A DNA stretch of 64,000 nucleotides, taken from positions 992,001 to 1,056,000 of the forward strand of contig NZ_CP145886.1 in assembly GCF_038049935.1 (NCBI RefSeq), read 5' to 3'. Position 1 is the stretch's first letter, and the number at the start of each line of letters is the position of its first letter. This document shows, piece by piece, positions 34,302 through 41,569 of this stretch. The notes beneath the pieces were generated by a model. It was not told the origin of the DNA. It made no database searches and was given only the letters and a program-made list of their open reading frames with translations. The stretch comes from Rossellomorea sp. y25 (lineage in GTDB: Bacteria > Bacillota > Bacilli > Bacillales > Bacillaceae_B). A program made the position numbers and the translations under genes.

Positions 34302-34718
34302 ATGAATAGCGACTTTACATTAGCCATCCACAGTTTAACGTACCTGGCACTGCAAACGGACCGCATGTCTACAAGCGATTCCATCTCAGAAAGTGCCGGC
34401 GTCCATCCGGTCCGGATCCGCAAAGTCCTTAGTCTGTTGAAAAAGCAAGGATTCATCACGTCTAAAGAAGGAACGGGCGGTGGATTCATTTTTGCAAGGG
34501 AACTGAGCGATATCAATCTGTGGGATATTTACAAGATCACATCAGAAGGCGCCCTGCAGCCGAAATGCACAGCATCCAACGAAAAGTGTCTCGTAGGAGC
34601 GAACATGAAAAATGTCCTGTTTCAGATTTTCCTTGGCGCAGAAGAACAACTGGGTGATTACTTAAAGGACTATACCATCAAAGATATCATCGAGATGATC
34701 AATCAAGAGAAAGCATAG
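34302..34718 (+). CDS. Rrf2-family transcriptional repressor (SaiR-like)
   Basis: 138 aa, RBS GGAGG. Winged helix of the Rrf2 type: F-T-L-A-I-H-S-L-T-Y-L-A-L, then S-A-G-V-H-P-V-R-I-R-K-V-L-S-L-L-K-K-Q-G and wing S-K-E-G-T-G-G-G-F. Two cysteines, C89 and C96, sit where Fe-S or redox-sensing Rrf2 proteins carry theirs, but the third Cys of IscR/NsrR is absent. It likely represses spx, itself and the IDEAL-domain gene through three dyads. By context it corresponds to SaiR of B. anthracis. Confidence 0.85.
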   Translation: MNSDFTLAIHSLTYLALQTDRMSTSDSISESAGVHPVRIRKVLSLLKKQGFITSKEGTGGGFIFARELSDINLWDIYKITSEGALQPKCTASNEKCLVGANMKNVLFQIFLGAEEQLGDYLKDYTIKDIIEMINQEKA

Positions 34719-34729
34719 AAGGCTTTCTT

Positions 34730-34761
34730 TTTACATTAAATGTAACAAATAATATTACAGT
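34730..34761 (+). promoter_or_regulatory. IDEAL gene promoter with operator (site 3)
   Basis: -35 TTTACA (34730), 17 nt, -10 TATTAC (34753). AATGTAA (34739-34745)-N9-TTACAGT (34755-34761): one mismatch in the left arm, same 9-nt spacer and same position over the -10 as sites 1 and 2. Confidence 0.75.
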
Positions 34762-34780
34762 TGAGAAGGTGAAAAAGTAT

Positions 34781-35113
34781 ATGTCTAACCAGCAATCTAT
34801 TTTGAAAATTGGGGATTGGGTCAAAGGGAAATTACTTACTGGTGAATTGGTCATCGGCTATATAGAGAACCTTGATACCAAAGGGGGAGCCGTAAAAGCG
34901 AAAATCGTGACCAGTGACAATAAAACCATTGAAGGAAAAAGCATTCCCCTGTTAAACAGACAGGTGAATAAAATCCCTGATGCACACGTCACAAATAAGG
35001 AGCAGATACAGTTCCTCATTGACCTTGCCTTGGAAACAGGGGATGAAGAGTGGTTCTTAGAACTGACTGCTACGTTGAACTCCATGAGGGAGCTTGCAGA
35101 GGGTGTAAAGTGA
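34781..35113 (+). CDS. IDEAL-domain protein in the Spx module
   Basis: 110 aa from ATG 34781 (RBS AGAAGGTG). N-terminal beta-rich part (I-G-D-W-V-K-G-K-L...G-Y-I-E-N-L-D) and a C-terminal IDEAL-type helix pair (Q-F-L-I-D-L-A-L-E-T-G-D-E-E-W-F-L-E-L). IDEAL segments occur in several Bacillus regulatory and adaptor proteins. The shared operator with spx suggests a role in thiol stress, perhaps as partner of Spx. That link is inferred from regulation only. Confidence 0.6.
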   Translation: MSNQQSILKIGDWVKGKLLTGELVIGYIENLDTKGGAVKAKIVTSDNKTIEGKSIPLLNRQVNKIPDAHVTNKEQIQFLIDLALETGDEEWFLELTATLNSMRELAEGVK

Positions 35114-35124
35114 ATATCTTGAAA

Positions 35125-35156
35125 AAAAGCTGAAGAATAGGATTCTTCAGCTTTTT
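35125..35156 (+). terminator. Intrinsic terminator of the IDEAL gene
   Basis: AAAAGCTGAAGAA pairs with TTCTTCAGCTTTT and ends in a T5 tail, shortly after the stop codon at 35113. Confidence 0.85.
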
Positions 35157-35170
35157 CTGTGGGTGCCTAC

Positions 35171-35195
35171 AAAGAAGATTCGACACTAATGAAGG
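35171..35195 (+). repeat. Leader-only remnant of the 20-nt-periodic repeat (copy D)
   Basis: AAAGAAGATTCGACA (one change from the full-copy leader) is followed directly by CTAATGAAGG, as though the unit array had been lost and the leader joined to the GAAGG end of the element. Intergenic, between convergent genes. Confidence 0.5.
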
Positions 35196-35199
35196 GCTG

Positions 35200-35555
35200 C
35201 TATCTCTGTTTGTTAATGACCAATCCTGATAAAACCAGCACGATCATTGTGCATCCCCCAAACACACCAGCATACAGATAAGGCATGACGATATCACCCA
35301 GATCCCTTATAGGTTCGGGTGGGACTAAACTTATTCCAAAGAAGCAAATAATATATAGAAAAGACCGGTACCGAAAGAAATCAAAACGATATCTTTTCCA
35401 CTCCATTTTTTCTTCCTTCCATAGAAAAGAAAAACAGCGGTCGTGATAAAGAGTGACCATGCAAAAGATACCCACAGCCCGGCCACCGTCCGAATGAAAA
35501 TAAACGAGAGTAATAAGAGTAAACTAAACAACATTCCAGAAAGAAAATTCTTCAT
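35200..35555 (-). pseudogene. Frameshifted small membrane protein
   Basis: From ATG 35555 (RBS AAGGGGG) the first frame encodes two hydrophobic helices and would stop at 35331 after F-G-T-G-L-F-Y-I. The remaining hydrophobic segments (I-C-F-F-G-I-S-L-V-P-P and V-F-G-G-C-T-M-I-V-L-V-L-S-G-L) lie in another frame up to 35200. Removing one TA from the ATATATA run at 35351-35357 restores a single protein of about 118 aa. The start overlaps the stop of the upstream gene (ATGA). Either slippage mutation or sequencing error. Confidence 0.6.
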
Positions 35556-35794
35556 ATTGCCCCCTTGTTTTCTTTAAAGATCTTAACCACTAAGCCTGAA
35601 AGAAAAGCTAAACAGGTATACACAAAAACCCATACCAGGAACGAATCATTGAATACAGTAAAAGTGGCAACAAGCGTCGCTAGAAAGACCACCAGTGGTG
35701 AGACCAGGATGTTTTTAAAGAGGTAATAACCAACCATACCGACGATCATCGAAAGGACCGGAAATCCTAATAAAATCATGAATACAATATCCAA
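35552..35794 (-). CDS. Small membrane protein, DUF2651/YbeF-like
   Basis: 80 aa, TTG start. Three hydrophobic helices, with G-Y-Y-L-F-K-N-I-L-V-S-P and F-N-D-S-F-L-V-W-V-F-V-Y-T characteristic of the YbeF-like DUF2651 group as I recall it. It overlaps the frameshifted gene by four bases, so the two formed one translationally coupled operon. Confidence 0.6.
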   Translation of the reverse strand: MDIVFMILLGFPVLSMIVGMVGYYLFKNILVSPLVVFLATLVATFTVFNDSFLVWVFVYTCLAFLSGLVVKIFKENKGAI

Positions 35795-35906
35795 GAGCTG
35801 TCACCATCCTTTTAGTGTAATTTTACACAAAAAGGATATATTTATCAATTGCATCTTTTCAATCATTTTATGTAACGAGGTCATGACTAACCAACATGAA
35901 AACAAG

Positions 35907-36001
35907 TTGACTTCAAAATAAATACGATATATAATTATCTCATATTCAAGATATTTTAAATTGAGATTTATTTTTTAACTGTATATCTCGAATTCGAGAT
36001 A
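35907..36001 (+). promoter_or_regulatory. Sigma-A promoter with two MhqR-type palindromes
   Basis: -35 TTGACT (35907), 17 nt, -10 TATAAT (35930). TATCTCATATTCAAGATA (35936-35953, imperfect) overlaps the start site, and the perfect palindrome TATCTCGAATTCGAGATA lies at 35984-36001. The latter equals the MhqR operator known in B. subtilis for hydroquinone- and catechol-responsive genes. No mhqR gene is in the window. Confidence 0.8.
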
Positions 36002-36063
36002 ATAATCAAAGAATACGAATCTACATTATCGATAACATTAACTTTAATAGGAGAGTGAATGAA

Positions 36064-37002
36064 ATGAACAAACAAACAATGGGGATCCATCATATCACCG
36101 CCATCGTCGGACATCCGCAAGAAAACGTAGATTTTTATTCTGGCGTCCTTGGCCTGCGCCTGGTAAAGCAAACCGTCAATTTCGATGACCCGGGTACGTA
36201 TCATTTGTATTTCGGGGATGAAGGCGGGAAGCCGGGTACGATCATCACATTCTTTCCATGGGCTGGTGCCTATCAAGGCAAGATCGGGGACGGGCAGGTG
36301 GGAGTGACATCGTATGTCGTTCCAAAAGGCGCAATGGGCTTCTGGGAAGAGAGACTCGAAACGTTCAGTATTCCGTTCACGAAAATGGAACGATTCGGTG
36401 AAGAGTATTTGGAGTTCGATGATCCACATGGACTTCACCTGGAAATCGTGGAACGGGAAGAAGGAGAAGCAAATACCTGGACGCATGGAGGGGTGACACC
36501 TGAAGTTGCCATCAAAGGTTTCGGCGGTGCGACTCTCTTATCGTCTCAACCGAATCAAACGGCTGATCTATTGGAAAACGTCATGGGGCTCGAACTCGTC
36601 GGGGAAGAAGGAGATTTCAAACGCTTCCGTTCACCTGCTGATATCGGTAACATCATCGACCTGAAATTAACCCCGATCGGACGCGGTCAGGCAGGCGTCG
36701 GCACCGTTCATCACATTGCCTGGCGTGCAGTCGATGACAGAGACCAACTGGAATGGCAAAAGGTCGTGGCTGACAATGGATACCGCGTCACACCGGTACA
36801 GGACCGCCAATATTTTAACGCAATATATTTCCGGGAGCACGGTGAAATCCTGTTTGAAATCGCAACGGATCCTCCCGGGTTTGCACATGATGAATCCCAG
36901 GAAACGATGGGGAATAGCTTGATGCTTCCGGAGAGATACGAGGCTCATCGGGAGCAAATTGCACGGACATTGATTCCGATTGAGGTTCGGGAACTGGATT
37001 GA
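36064..37002 (+). CDS. Ring-cleaving dioxygenase (MhqO/MhqE-like, VOC)
   Basis: 312 aa from ATG 36064 (AGGAGAG upstream; GTG 36055 is less likely). Two tandem VOC repeats: G-I-H-H-I-T-A-I-V-G-H-P at the N terminus (metal His) and V-H-H-I-A-W-R-A-V in the second half, with H-G-E-I-L-F-E-I-A supplying the metal Glu. Related to hydroquinone-specific dioxygenases MhqA/MhqO of Bacillus that open quinol rings and detoxify quinones. The MhqR-type palindromes upstream fit exactly this role. Cytoplasmic. Confidence 0.85.
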   Translation: MNKQTMGIHHITAIVGHPQENVDFYSGVLGLRLVKQTVNFDDPGTYHLYFGDEGGKPGTIITFFPWAGAYQGKIGDGQVGVTSYVVPKGAMGFWEERLETFSIPFTKMERFGEEYLEFDDPHGLHLEIVEREEGEANTWTHGGVTPEVAIKGFGGATLLSSQPNQTADLLENVMGLELVGEEGDFKRFRSPADIGNIIDLKLTPIGRGQAGVGTVHHIAWRAVDDRDQLEWQKVVADNGYRVTPVQDRQYFNAIYFREHGEILFEIATDPPGFAHDESQETMGNSLMLPERYEAHREQIARTLIPIEVRELD

Positions 37003-37013
37003 TTTGAATAGTG

Positions 37014-37063
37014 GGACGGTTCGCTTGCTGATGAGGCATGTAACCGTCCTTTTGGTTTTTTTT
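37014..37063 (+). terminator. Intrinsic terminator of the dioxygenase gene
   Basis: GGACGGTT (37014-37021) and AACCGTCC (37042-37049) close the stem; TTTT and a later T8 run follow. Confidence 0.65.
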
Positions 37064-37065
37064 AT

Positions 37066-37082
37066 AAAGAAAAAATTCGACA
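37066..37082 (+). repeat. Leader-only remnant of the 20-nt-periodic repeat (copy E)
   Basis: AAAGAAAAAATTCGACA carries two extra A residues relative to the full-copy leader. No GGAT units follow, so it is a stub or a chance match. Intergenic, directly after the dioxygenase terminator. Confidence 0.4.
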
Positions 37083-37263
37083 ACCTGGCATGATTACGGT
37101 AGTGGAAAATAGATTTTTTGGGACATTACAGCATCAGCACGCCTGGGTCAGACCTCAGTTTTCGGTGCAATCAGAAAAAAACAATGCCCCTGCCATAACC
37201 AGCAAGAGCATTGTCTTCATTATCACTAGAAACCAATCGGCTTATTTATATCCTATAAATCTT

Positions 37264-37488
37264 TTATACCGTTACATCCTTTTCCTCGTGATCTTTACGG
37301 ATCTGATTTAACTCCTCCGTCAGCCGCAGGAATTCTTCTTTGTTTCGATCACGTAAAGATTGGTCGATTTTCTGTTCGAGTTGCTCTTTCCGGAATGTTA
37401 GCAGGGCCTTGTCCAAAATCATTTCTGCAAAAAGAGAGTCTATGCCGGGTACCTCGGACTGTGGTGAATTTAGCAAATACTTCTTCAT
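37264..37488 (-). CDS. IDEAL-domain small protein
   Basis: 74 aa. The C-terminal two-thirds carry the IDEAL sequence A-E-M-I-L-D-K-A-L-L-T-F-R-K-E-Q-L-E-Q-K-I and I-D-Q-S-L-R-D-R-N-K-E-E-F-L-R-L-T, two short amphipathic helices. Similar segments occur at the C terminus of YpiB and ComK of B. subtilis. Stand-alone proteins of this size are thought to be regulatory adaptors. It is the second IDEAL gene in the window. Confidence 0.75.
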   Translation of the reverse strand: MKKYLLNSPQSEVPGIDSLFAEMILDKALLTFRKEQLEQKIDQSLRDRNKEEFLRLTEELNQIRKDHEEKDVTV

Positions 37489-37652
37489 GAAAAATCAACT
37501 CCTTGACCTTTTTTCTATTATACTAACCATTGTCTCAATATTCAAACATTTTAAACAAAAAAGTTAAATTTCTTTAATAAATGAAAAAACACTGACATTC
37601 TTTTTACATTTCTTTTACCATGATAGATAGAACGTAAAAAGGGGGATTTCAA

Positions 37653-38327
37653 ATGAAAAGACCTGAAGTCATTTTGAACGTCTTTTCTTCTATTGATGGG
37701 AAAATCACAACGGCTCCGAACCGAAATGTGATGGAATGGACAGCAGCAGGGATAGACGGGGAGGCGAATGACATCACGCATCAGCTGTATGATGAATTGG
37801 ATTGCGATGGGTTGGTATCAGGTAGTGAAAGTCTGATTGTGTGGGGAAACGATTGGGTGGAACTGGAGAAACCGATTTATGAGCCCCGGAAATCAAAGGC
37901 GTATATTGTGTTTGATGGGAAGGGACGCATTGACTGGTTCCAGACTGAAGGGTTATTGGTTATCACCCGGGAGGATGTTCCGGGGGACTATATCGAACAA
38001 TTAGAACGTAAGGGAATTACCTACCTGCAAGCGGGCAGAGGTGATTACATCGATTTGCCTCTCGCGCTACATAAACTCTATGAATCAGGCTTCAGGCGAT
38101 TGGGGCTTAGTGGAGGCGGAGGGATCAATGGGGCGTTTTTAAGACAGGGATTGATTGATGAAGTGAGCCTCGTCATTGCCCCTTTAGCCATAGGTGGAAC
38201 GGCTACACCATCCCTTTTCGAATCACCGGATTTAACCGATTTGGGAAGCGTCACCCGTTTGGAATTGAAAACGATGAAGCCTGTCGGTGAGGGTTCGGTG
38301 TGGCTTCATTACCAGGTAAAAAAGTAG
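37653..38327 (+). CDS. RibD C-terminal/dihydrofolate reductase-family protein
   Basis: 224 aa, RBS AAAAGGGGG. V-I-L-N-V-F-S-S-I-D-G-K-I-T (NADPH/substrate strand), then L-G-L-S-G-G-G-G-I-N-G-A-F-L and D-E-V-S-L-V-I-A-P are the RibD-C landmarks. These reductases include pyrimidine deaminase/reductase C-terminal domains and uncharacterised NADPH oxidoreductases. A shared hairpin separates it from the convergent spo0M. Confidence 0.85.
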   Translation: MKRPEVILNVFSSIDGKITTAPNRNVMEWTAAGIDGEANDITHQLYDELDCDGLVSGSESLIVWGNDWVELEKPIYEPRKSKAYIVFDGKGRIDWFQTEGLLVITREDVPGDYIEQLERKGITYLQAGRGDYIDLPLALHKLYESGFRRLGLSGGGGINGAFLRQGLIDEVSLVIAPLAIGGTATPSLFESPDLTDLGSVTRLELKTMKPVGEGSVWLHYQVKK

Positions 38328-38339
38328 CGGAAATAGTAA

Positions 38340-38380
38340 GAGCCTGCCCTTCTCGGTGAAACGAGGTGAGGGGCAGGCTC
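38340..38380. terminator. Bidirectional terminator between RibD-like gene and spo0M
   Basis: GAGCCTGCCC pairs with GGGCAGGCTC across 21 nt; ATTTTATTT follows on the plus strand. It lies in the 62-nt gap between convergent stops. Confidence 0.7.
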
Positions 38381-38388
38381 CATTTTAT

Positions 38389-39183
38389 TTAAAGAACATC
38401 ATCAATAATCTCCTCAAACGTATCACTCACACGGCTTCTGTTAACCAGGATCTCCTGATTGTCGAGGGTCACGCTTCCTCTGTGTTCATCCAGGTTGAAC
38501 TTTTCTTTCAAGGCAGCCATCGTTCCTTTGCTGCGCTTGTCGATTTCGAAGTAGATGGTGGTTTCATGATCGCCCTGAAGGATGTAGACTTCAAGTTCAT
38601 CAAGCGTTCGGCTGTATTTCCCGAAGGATGGGGTGAATTCATATTGCTGTACGAAAGGACGGTTCGTTTTCACCCATGCCGGGGTGTTCTGACTCTCCAT
38701 CTGCTTGAATTTAAATCCGATGACCTTGATGGCATCAATAATATTTTCATGTACGGTTGTCGGGTCAACCGATACGTAATCCTTGTCCTTTGGGTCAACA
38801 GCATTCTTGATATCGACGCCCGTATCGATCCAGACCGGTGGCACGTTCTTCTGCGTTTCAGGATGTAACATCGTGATCGGCGTATCCAGAGGTACCTTGA
38901 ATGAGAACGGAATGTGCTTCTTTTCTCCCTTTGAAATAGTAAAGGGATCATTGAGCTGATGGATTTCCACGACGGCAGGTGACAGTCGATCGCCGCCTTC
39001 ATGGCCGTACAGCGTCATCAGCTTCAGGTGGATCGACTCGATTCGTTGATCCGTGCTCCCGCCTTTTACCTCAACGACTCCCGCGAGCATCTCACCCTGC
39101 TGAATATGGACATTCATCACCTTTGTATCAACCGTCGCGGAACCAATGCCGAAACTGGCAATCACTTTATTGAACATGGACAT
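38389..39183 (-). CDS. spo0M: Spo0M sporulation-control protein
   Basis: 264 aa, RBS AAGGGGGATG. F-N-K-V-I-A-S-F-G-I-G-S-A-T-V-D-T, the G-x-V-x-V-x-G-G strand, and H-I-P-F-S-F-K-V-P-L-D-T-P-I-T-M match Spo0M, an arrestin-like beta-sandwich protein that influences sporulation onset and the cytoskeleton in B. subtilis. Length is close to that of B. subtilis Spo0M. Cytoplasmic. It is the clearest sign of a spore-former in the window. Confidence 0.9.
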   Translation of the reverse strand: MSMFNKVIASFGIGSATVDTKVMNVHIQQGEMLAGVVEVKGGSTDQRIESIHLKLMTLYGHEGGDRLSPAVVEIHQLNDPFTISKGEKKHIPFSFKVPLDTPITMLHPETQKNVPPVWIDTGVDIKNAVDPKDKDYVSVDPTTVHENIIDAIKVIGFKFKQMESQNTPAWVKTNRPFVQQYEFTPSFGKYSRTLDELEVYILQGDHETTIYFEIDKRSKGTMAALKEKFNLDEHRGSVTLDNQEILVNRSRVSDTFEEIIDDVL

Positions 39184-39273
39184 GTGGATTCATCCCCCTT
39201 CTTGTTATTCCCATAGTAGCATAGATTACCAGGGTGAGAGGTTAGGGTGATTTCTTTTTAAATGAAATAAAAA

Positions 39274-39298
39274 AAGTGTTCATGATTGATGAACACTT
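39274..39298 (-). terminator. Minus-strand intrinsic terminator
   Basis: AAGTGTTCAT pairs with ATGAACACTT; a T7 run follows on the minus strand. No convincing gene precedes it on that strand; a 74-codon frame at 39280-39504 has no RBS and runs into repeat copy C, so a decayed gene is possible. Confidence 0.55.
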
Positions 39299-39478
39299 CT
39301 ACCTCTATGATTGTCACGCCGCCAGAATGACGTAACGCCAATCGTATAAGGTGAATGTGATACCTCACATTCTTCTTTTAGCCTAAAGTATGAAACGGGT
39401 TTCATAGCAAGGGGGAATTTGAAATTAAAATATAATATTCCACAAATAAGCAGCGCCTGTTGAGTCCCAAATGAGCCT

Positions 39479-39620
39479 AAAGAAAATTCGACACGGAGGA
39501 TCAATTAATTGAAAAACGGATTAATAAATCAAATTTCGGATCATTAAATCCTAAACCGGATTGATAATCCGAAATCAGGATTGAAAGTGGTTCAAACTGG
39601 ATTGATTATTGTCGCGAAGG
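39479..39620 (+). repeat. Dispersed 20-nt-periodic repeat, copy C
   Basis: Leader AAAGAAAATTCGACA (39479-39493), 20-nt units at 39498, 39518, 39538 and 39558, a 21-nt unit beginning GGATTGAAAGTGGTT at 39578, and a last unit at 39599 ending GAAGG at 39620. The leader-to-unit (19 nt) and unit-to-unit spacings match copies A and B exactly. It lies in the 650-nt gap between spo0M and the P-loop kinase; 39621-39820 shows nothing else. Confidence 0.85.
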
Positions 39621-39835
39621 TACACTCCATCGAAGTAATCATCCCAAAATCGTCCTGCAGCCTCTCCAAAACTCCTAATCTCTTTAAAATTAGATAAAAC
39701 CCGTCCCGAAAATTTCTTAATTAGGGGTTGAGAAGGAAAAATAGGTCGAGATAAAGAATGTCTAATGAGCGGAATAGATTGAAAACGTAGAGCCTAAAAG
39801 GCAAGAAAGAGAGAAACCTAAGGGAAGTGTATGAC

Positions 39836-40672
39836 ATGAATACGAAGCTGATCATTATTGAAGGTATACCTGGATCAGGAAAGACTACAACAGCTACCTA
39901 TATCAAACATCATTTGGAGGAGTCAGGATCACATGTAAAGCTTTATCAGGAGGGAAATCCAGGGCATCCTGCAGATTACGAATTTACTTCCTGTTTAAAT
40001 CATACTCAATTCAGGGAGCTCTTAACTAAATATCCAAAAGAGCAAGATCTAATCATGAAGTATACAAAAGAAAAAGAGGACTGGTATTTTATTCAATATC
40101 ACGAATTAGGGAAAGAGGATGGCGGTAACTCTCTTATCGCGGATGATTTAGCCTCTTATGATGTGTATGAATTGAATTTGGAAACGTATGAAAAAGTGTC
40201 ATACAACTATTGGGAGGAATTTATTAACGATACGAACTTTGGCAACACCGTATATATTTTTGAATGCTGTTTTCTACAAAATCCATTTACAAAATTTATT
40301 GCAAAACATAACGCCGGCGTACCCAGACTGGAACATCATTTATCCAAGATCGGCTCTTTGATTAACCCTCTGAATCCTTTGCTGGTCTATTTGTATCAAG
40401 ATGACATCCGTAAATCTTTTAAACAGGTTTTTGAAGAACGTGATCCAGGCTGGAGGGACTTCTTCACCGACTATCACATGAAGAATGGCTACGGAAAAGA
40501 TAAACATCTCACAGGGTTCAATGGACTGGTTGAGTACTTGGAAATGCGAAGGGATGAAGAATTAAGATTGATTGATTCCATGGATATGAGAAAACTACTC
40601 ATAAAGAATGATGAGAAGGATTGGGAAGAATATAATGGATTGATTAATAGGGAGCTTTCTCATTTAGAATAG
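39836..40672 (+). CDS. P-loop kinase, thymidylate/nucleoside kinase-like
   Basis: 278 aa from ATG 39836 (RBS AAGGGAAG). Walker A is G10-I-P-G-S-G-K16-T-T, and Y-I-F-E-C-C-F occupies the Walker B/substrate position. A helix-rich C-terminal half ends Y-N-G-L-I-N-R-E-L. Resembles uncharacterised AAA/thymidylate-kinase-like proteins of Bacillus that have no assigned substrate. Monocistronic. Confidence 0.7.
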   Translation: MNTKLIIIEGIPGSGKTTTATYIKHHLEESGSHVKLYQEGNPGHPADYEFTSCLNHTQFRELLTKYPKEQDLIMKYTKEKEDWYFIQYHELGKEDGGNSLIADDLASYDVYELNLETYEKVSYNYWEEFINDTNFGNTVYIFECCFLQNPFTKFIAKHNAGVPRLEHHLSKIGSLINPLNPLLVYLYQDDIRKSFKQVFEERDPGWRDFFTDYHMKNGYGKDKHLTGFNGLVEYLEMRRDEELRLIDSMDMRKLLIKNDEKDWEEYNGLINRELSHLE

Positions 40673-40808
40673 AGGGAGACATGGTACGGTCCTCTTGTTT
40701 CTTGAGGATTTTCCCCTTTAACTTATGTTACTATCTTCTATAGGAACAATAGGATATAATGGTGCCACTAAGCATCATACATACGGATAGGTAACATAGG
40801 AGGCTATT

Positions 40809-41528
40809 ATGCCGAGAACGAAGTACGTAGAAATATATGAAGATTTAAAGCAAAAAATTGAAAAGAATGTCTATGAGTATCAGCAATTGCTTCCTTCAGA
40901 GAATACGCTGGTGAAAGAGTATGATTGCTCACGGAATACAGTGCGCAGAGCGATTGGGAATCTCGTCAATGAAGGGTATGTGCAGACGAAGCATGGCCAG
41001 GGGGCTCGTGTGATTTATCAGGATTTCAAGCAGAATGAATATATGTTTGGGGAGACGGAGACGTTCAAGGAGTTTGCCCTCCGAAATCATAAGAAGCATC
41101 AGACGAAAGTGGTTGTGTTTGAGGAATTGACCGTGGATGAATCGATTCATGAGCACACGCTGCTTCCGGTCGGTGTTGACGTGTATCATCTCAAGCGTGT
41201 CCGTTATTTAGAGGGGAATCCGGTGATCATGGACTACAATTATTTCCGGAAAGATGTCGTAAAAGGTCTCACAATCGATATCGCGGAAGATTCGATTTAT
41301 GAATTTCTGGAAAGAGAGTTGAACCAGAGAGCGGTCACGGCAAAGAGGAAAATGGTTGTGGAACGAACAACGGAAGCGGATGAGGAGTACTTGAAGCTGG
41401 ATGGATTTAATAGTGTCGTGGTTGTGACGAGCCACATCTTTAATGCAGATGGTGTGATGTTCGAGCATACTCAATCCAGACATACACCAGGGAATTTTGT
41501 CTTTTTTGATCAGACACAGCGGAAATAA
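40809..41528 (+). CDS. GntR/HutC-family regulator, TreR-like
   Basis: 239 aa, RBS ATAGGAGG. N-terminal wHTH: Y-V-E-I-Y-E-D-L-K-Q-K-I and L-L-P-S-E-N-T-L-V-K-E-Y-D-C-S-R-N-T-V-R-R-A-I-G-N-L, then a UTRA effector domain. The whole resembles TreR, the trehalose-6-phosphate-responsive repressor. It faces a sugar hydrolase and a PTS EIIBC gene, so it likely controls them through the 43365 palindrome, with a phosphorylated disaccharide as inducer. Confidence 0.85.
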   Translation: MPRTKYVEIYEDLKQKIEKNVYEYQQLLPSENTLVKEYDCSRNTVRRAIGNLVNEGYVQTKHGQGARVIYQDFKQNEYMFGETETFKEFALRNHKKHQTKVVVFEELTVDESIHEHTLLPVGVDVYHLKRVRYLEGNPVIMDYNYFRKDVVKGLTIDIAEDSIYEFLERELNQRAVTAKRKMVVERTTEADEEYLKLDGFNSVVVVTSHIFNADGVMFEHTQSRHTPGNFVFFDQTQRK

Positions 41529-41567
41529 AAAAGTGTACGAGATATTTTCATCTCGTACACTTTTTTT
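41527..41567. terminator. Bidirectional terminator between regulator and hydrolase
   Basis: AAGTGTACGAGA (41531-41542) pairs with TCTCGTACACTT (41551-41562), flanked by A6 and T7, so it functions on both strands for the convergent genes. Confidence 0.9.
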
Positions 41568-41569
41568 CT

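Noticed and set aside
39280..39504. A 74-codon minus-strand frame next to a minus-strand terminator
   Set aside because: No ribosome site at any start, and it runs through repeat copy C; kept only as a note on the terminator.
19098..39620. Reading the 20-nt repeats as a CRISPR array
   Set aside because: Units are contiguous 20-mers sharing about half their bases, with no repeat-spacer alternation, and no cas genes are in the window.
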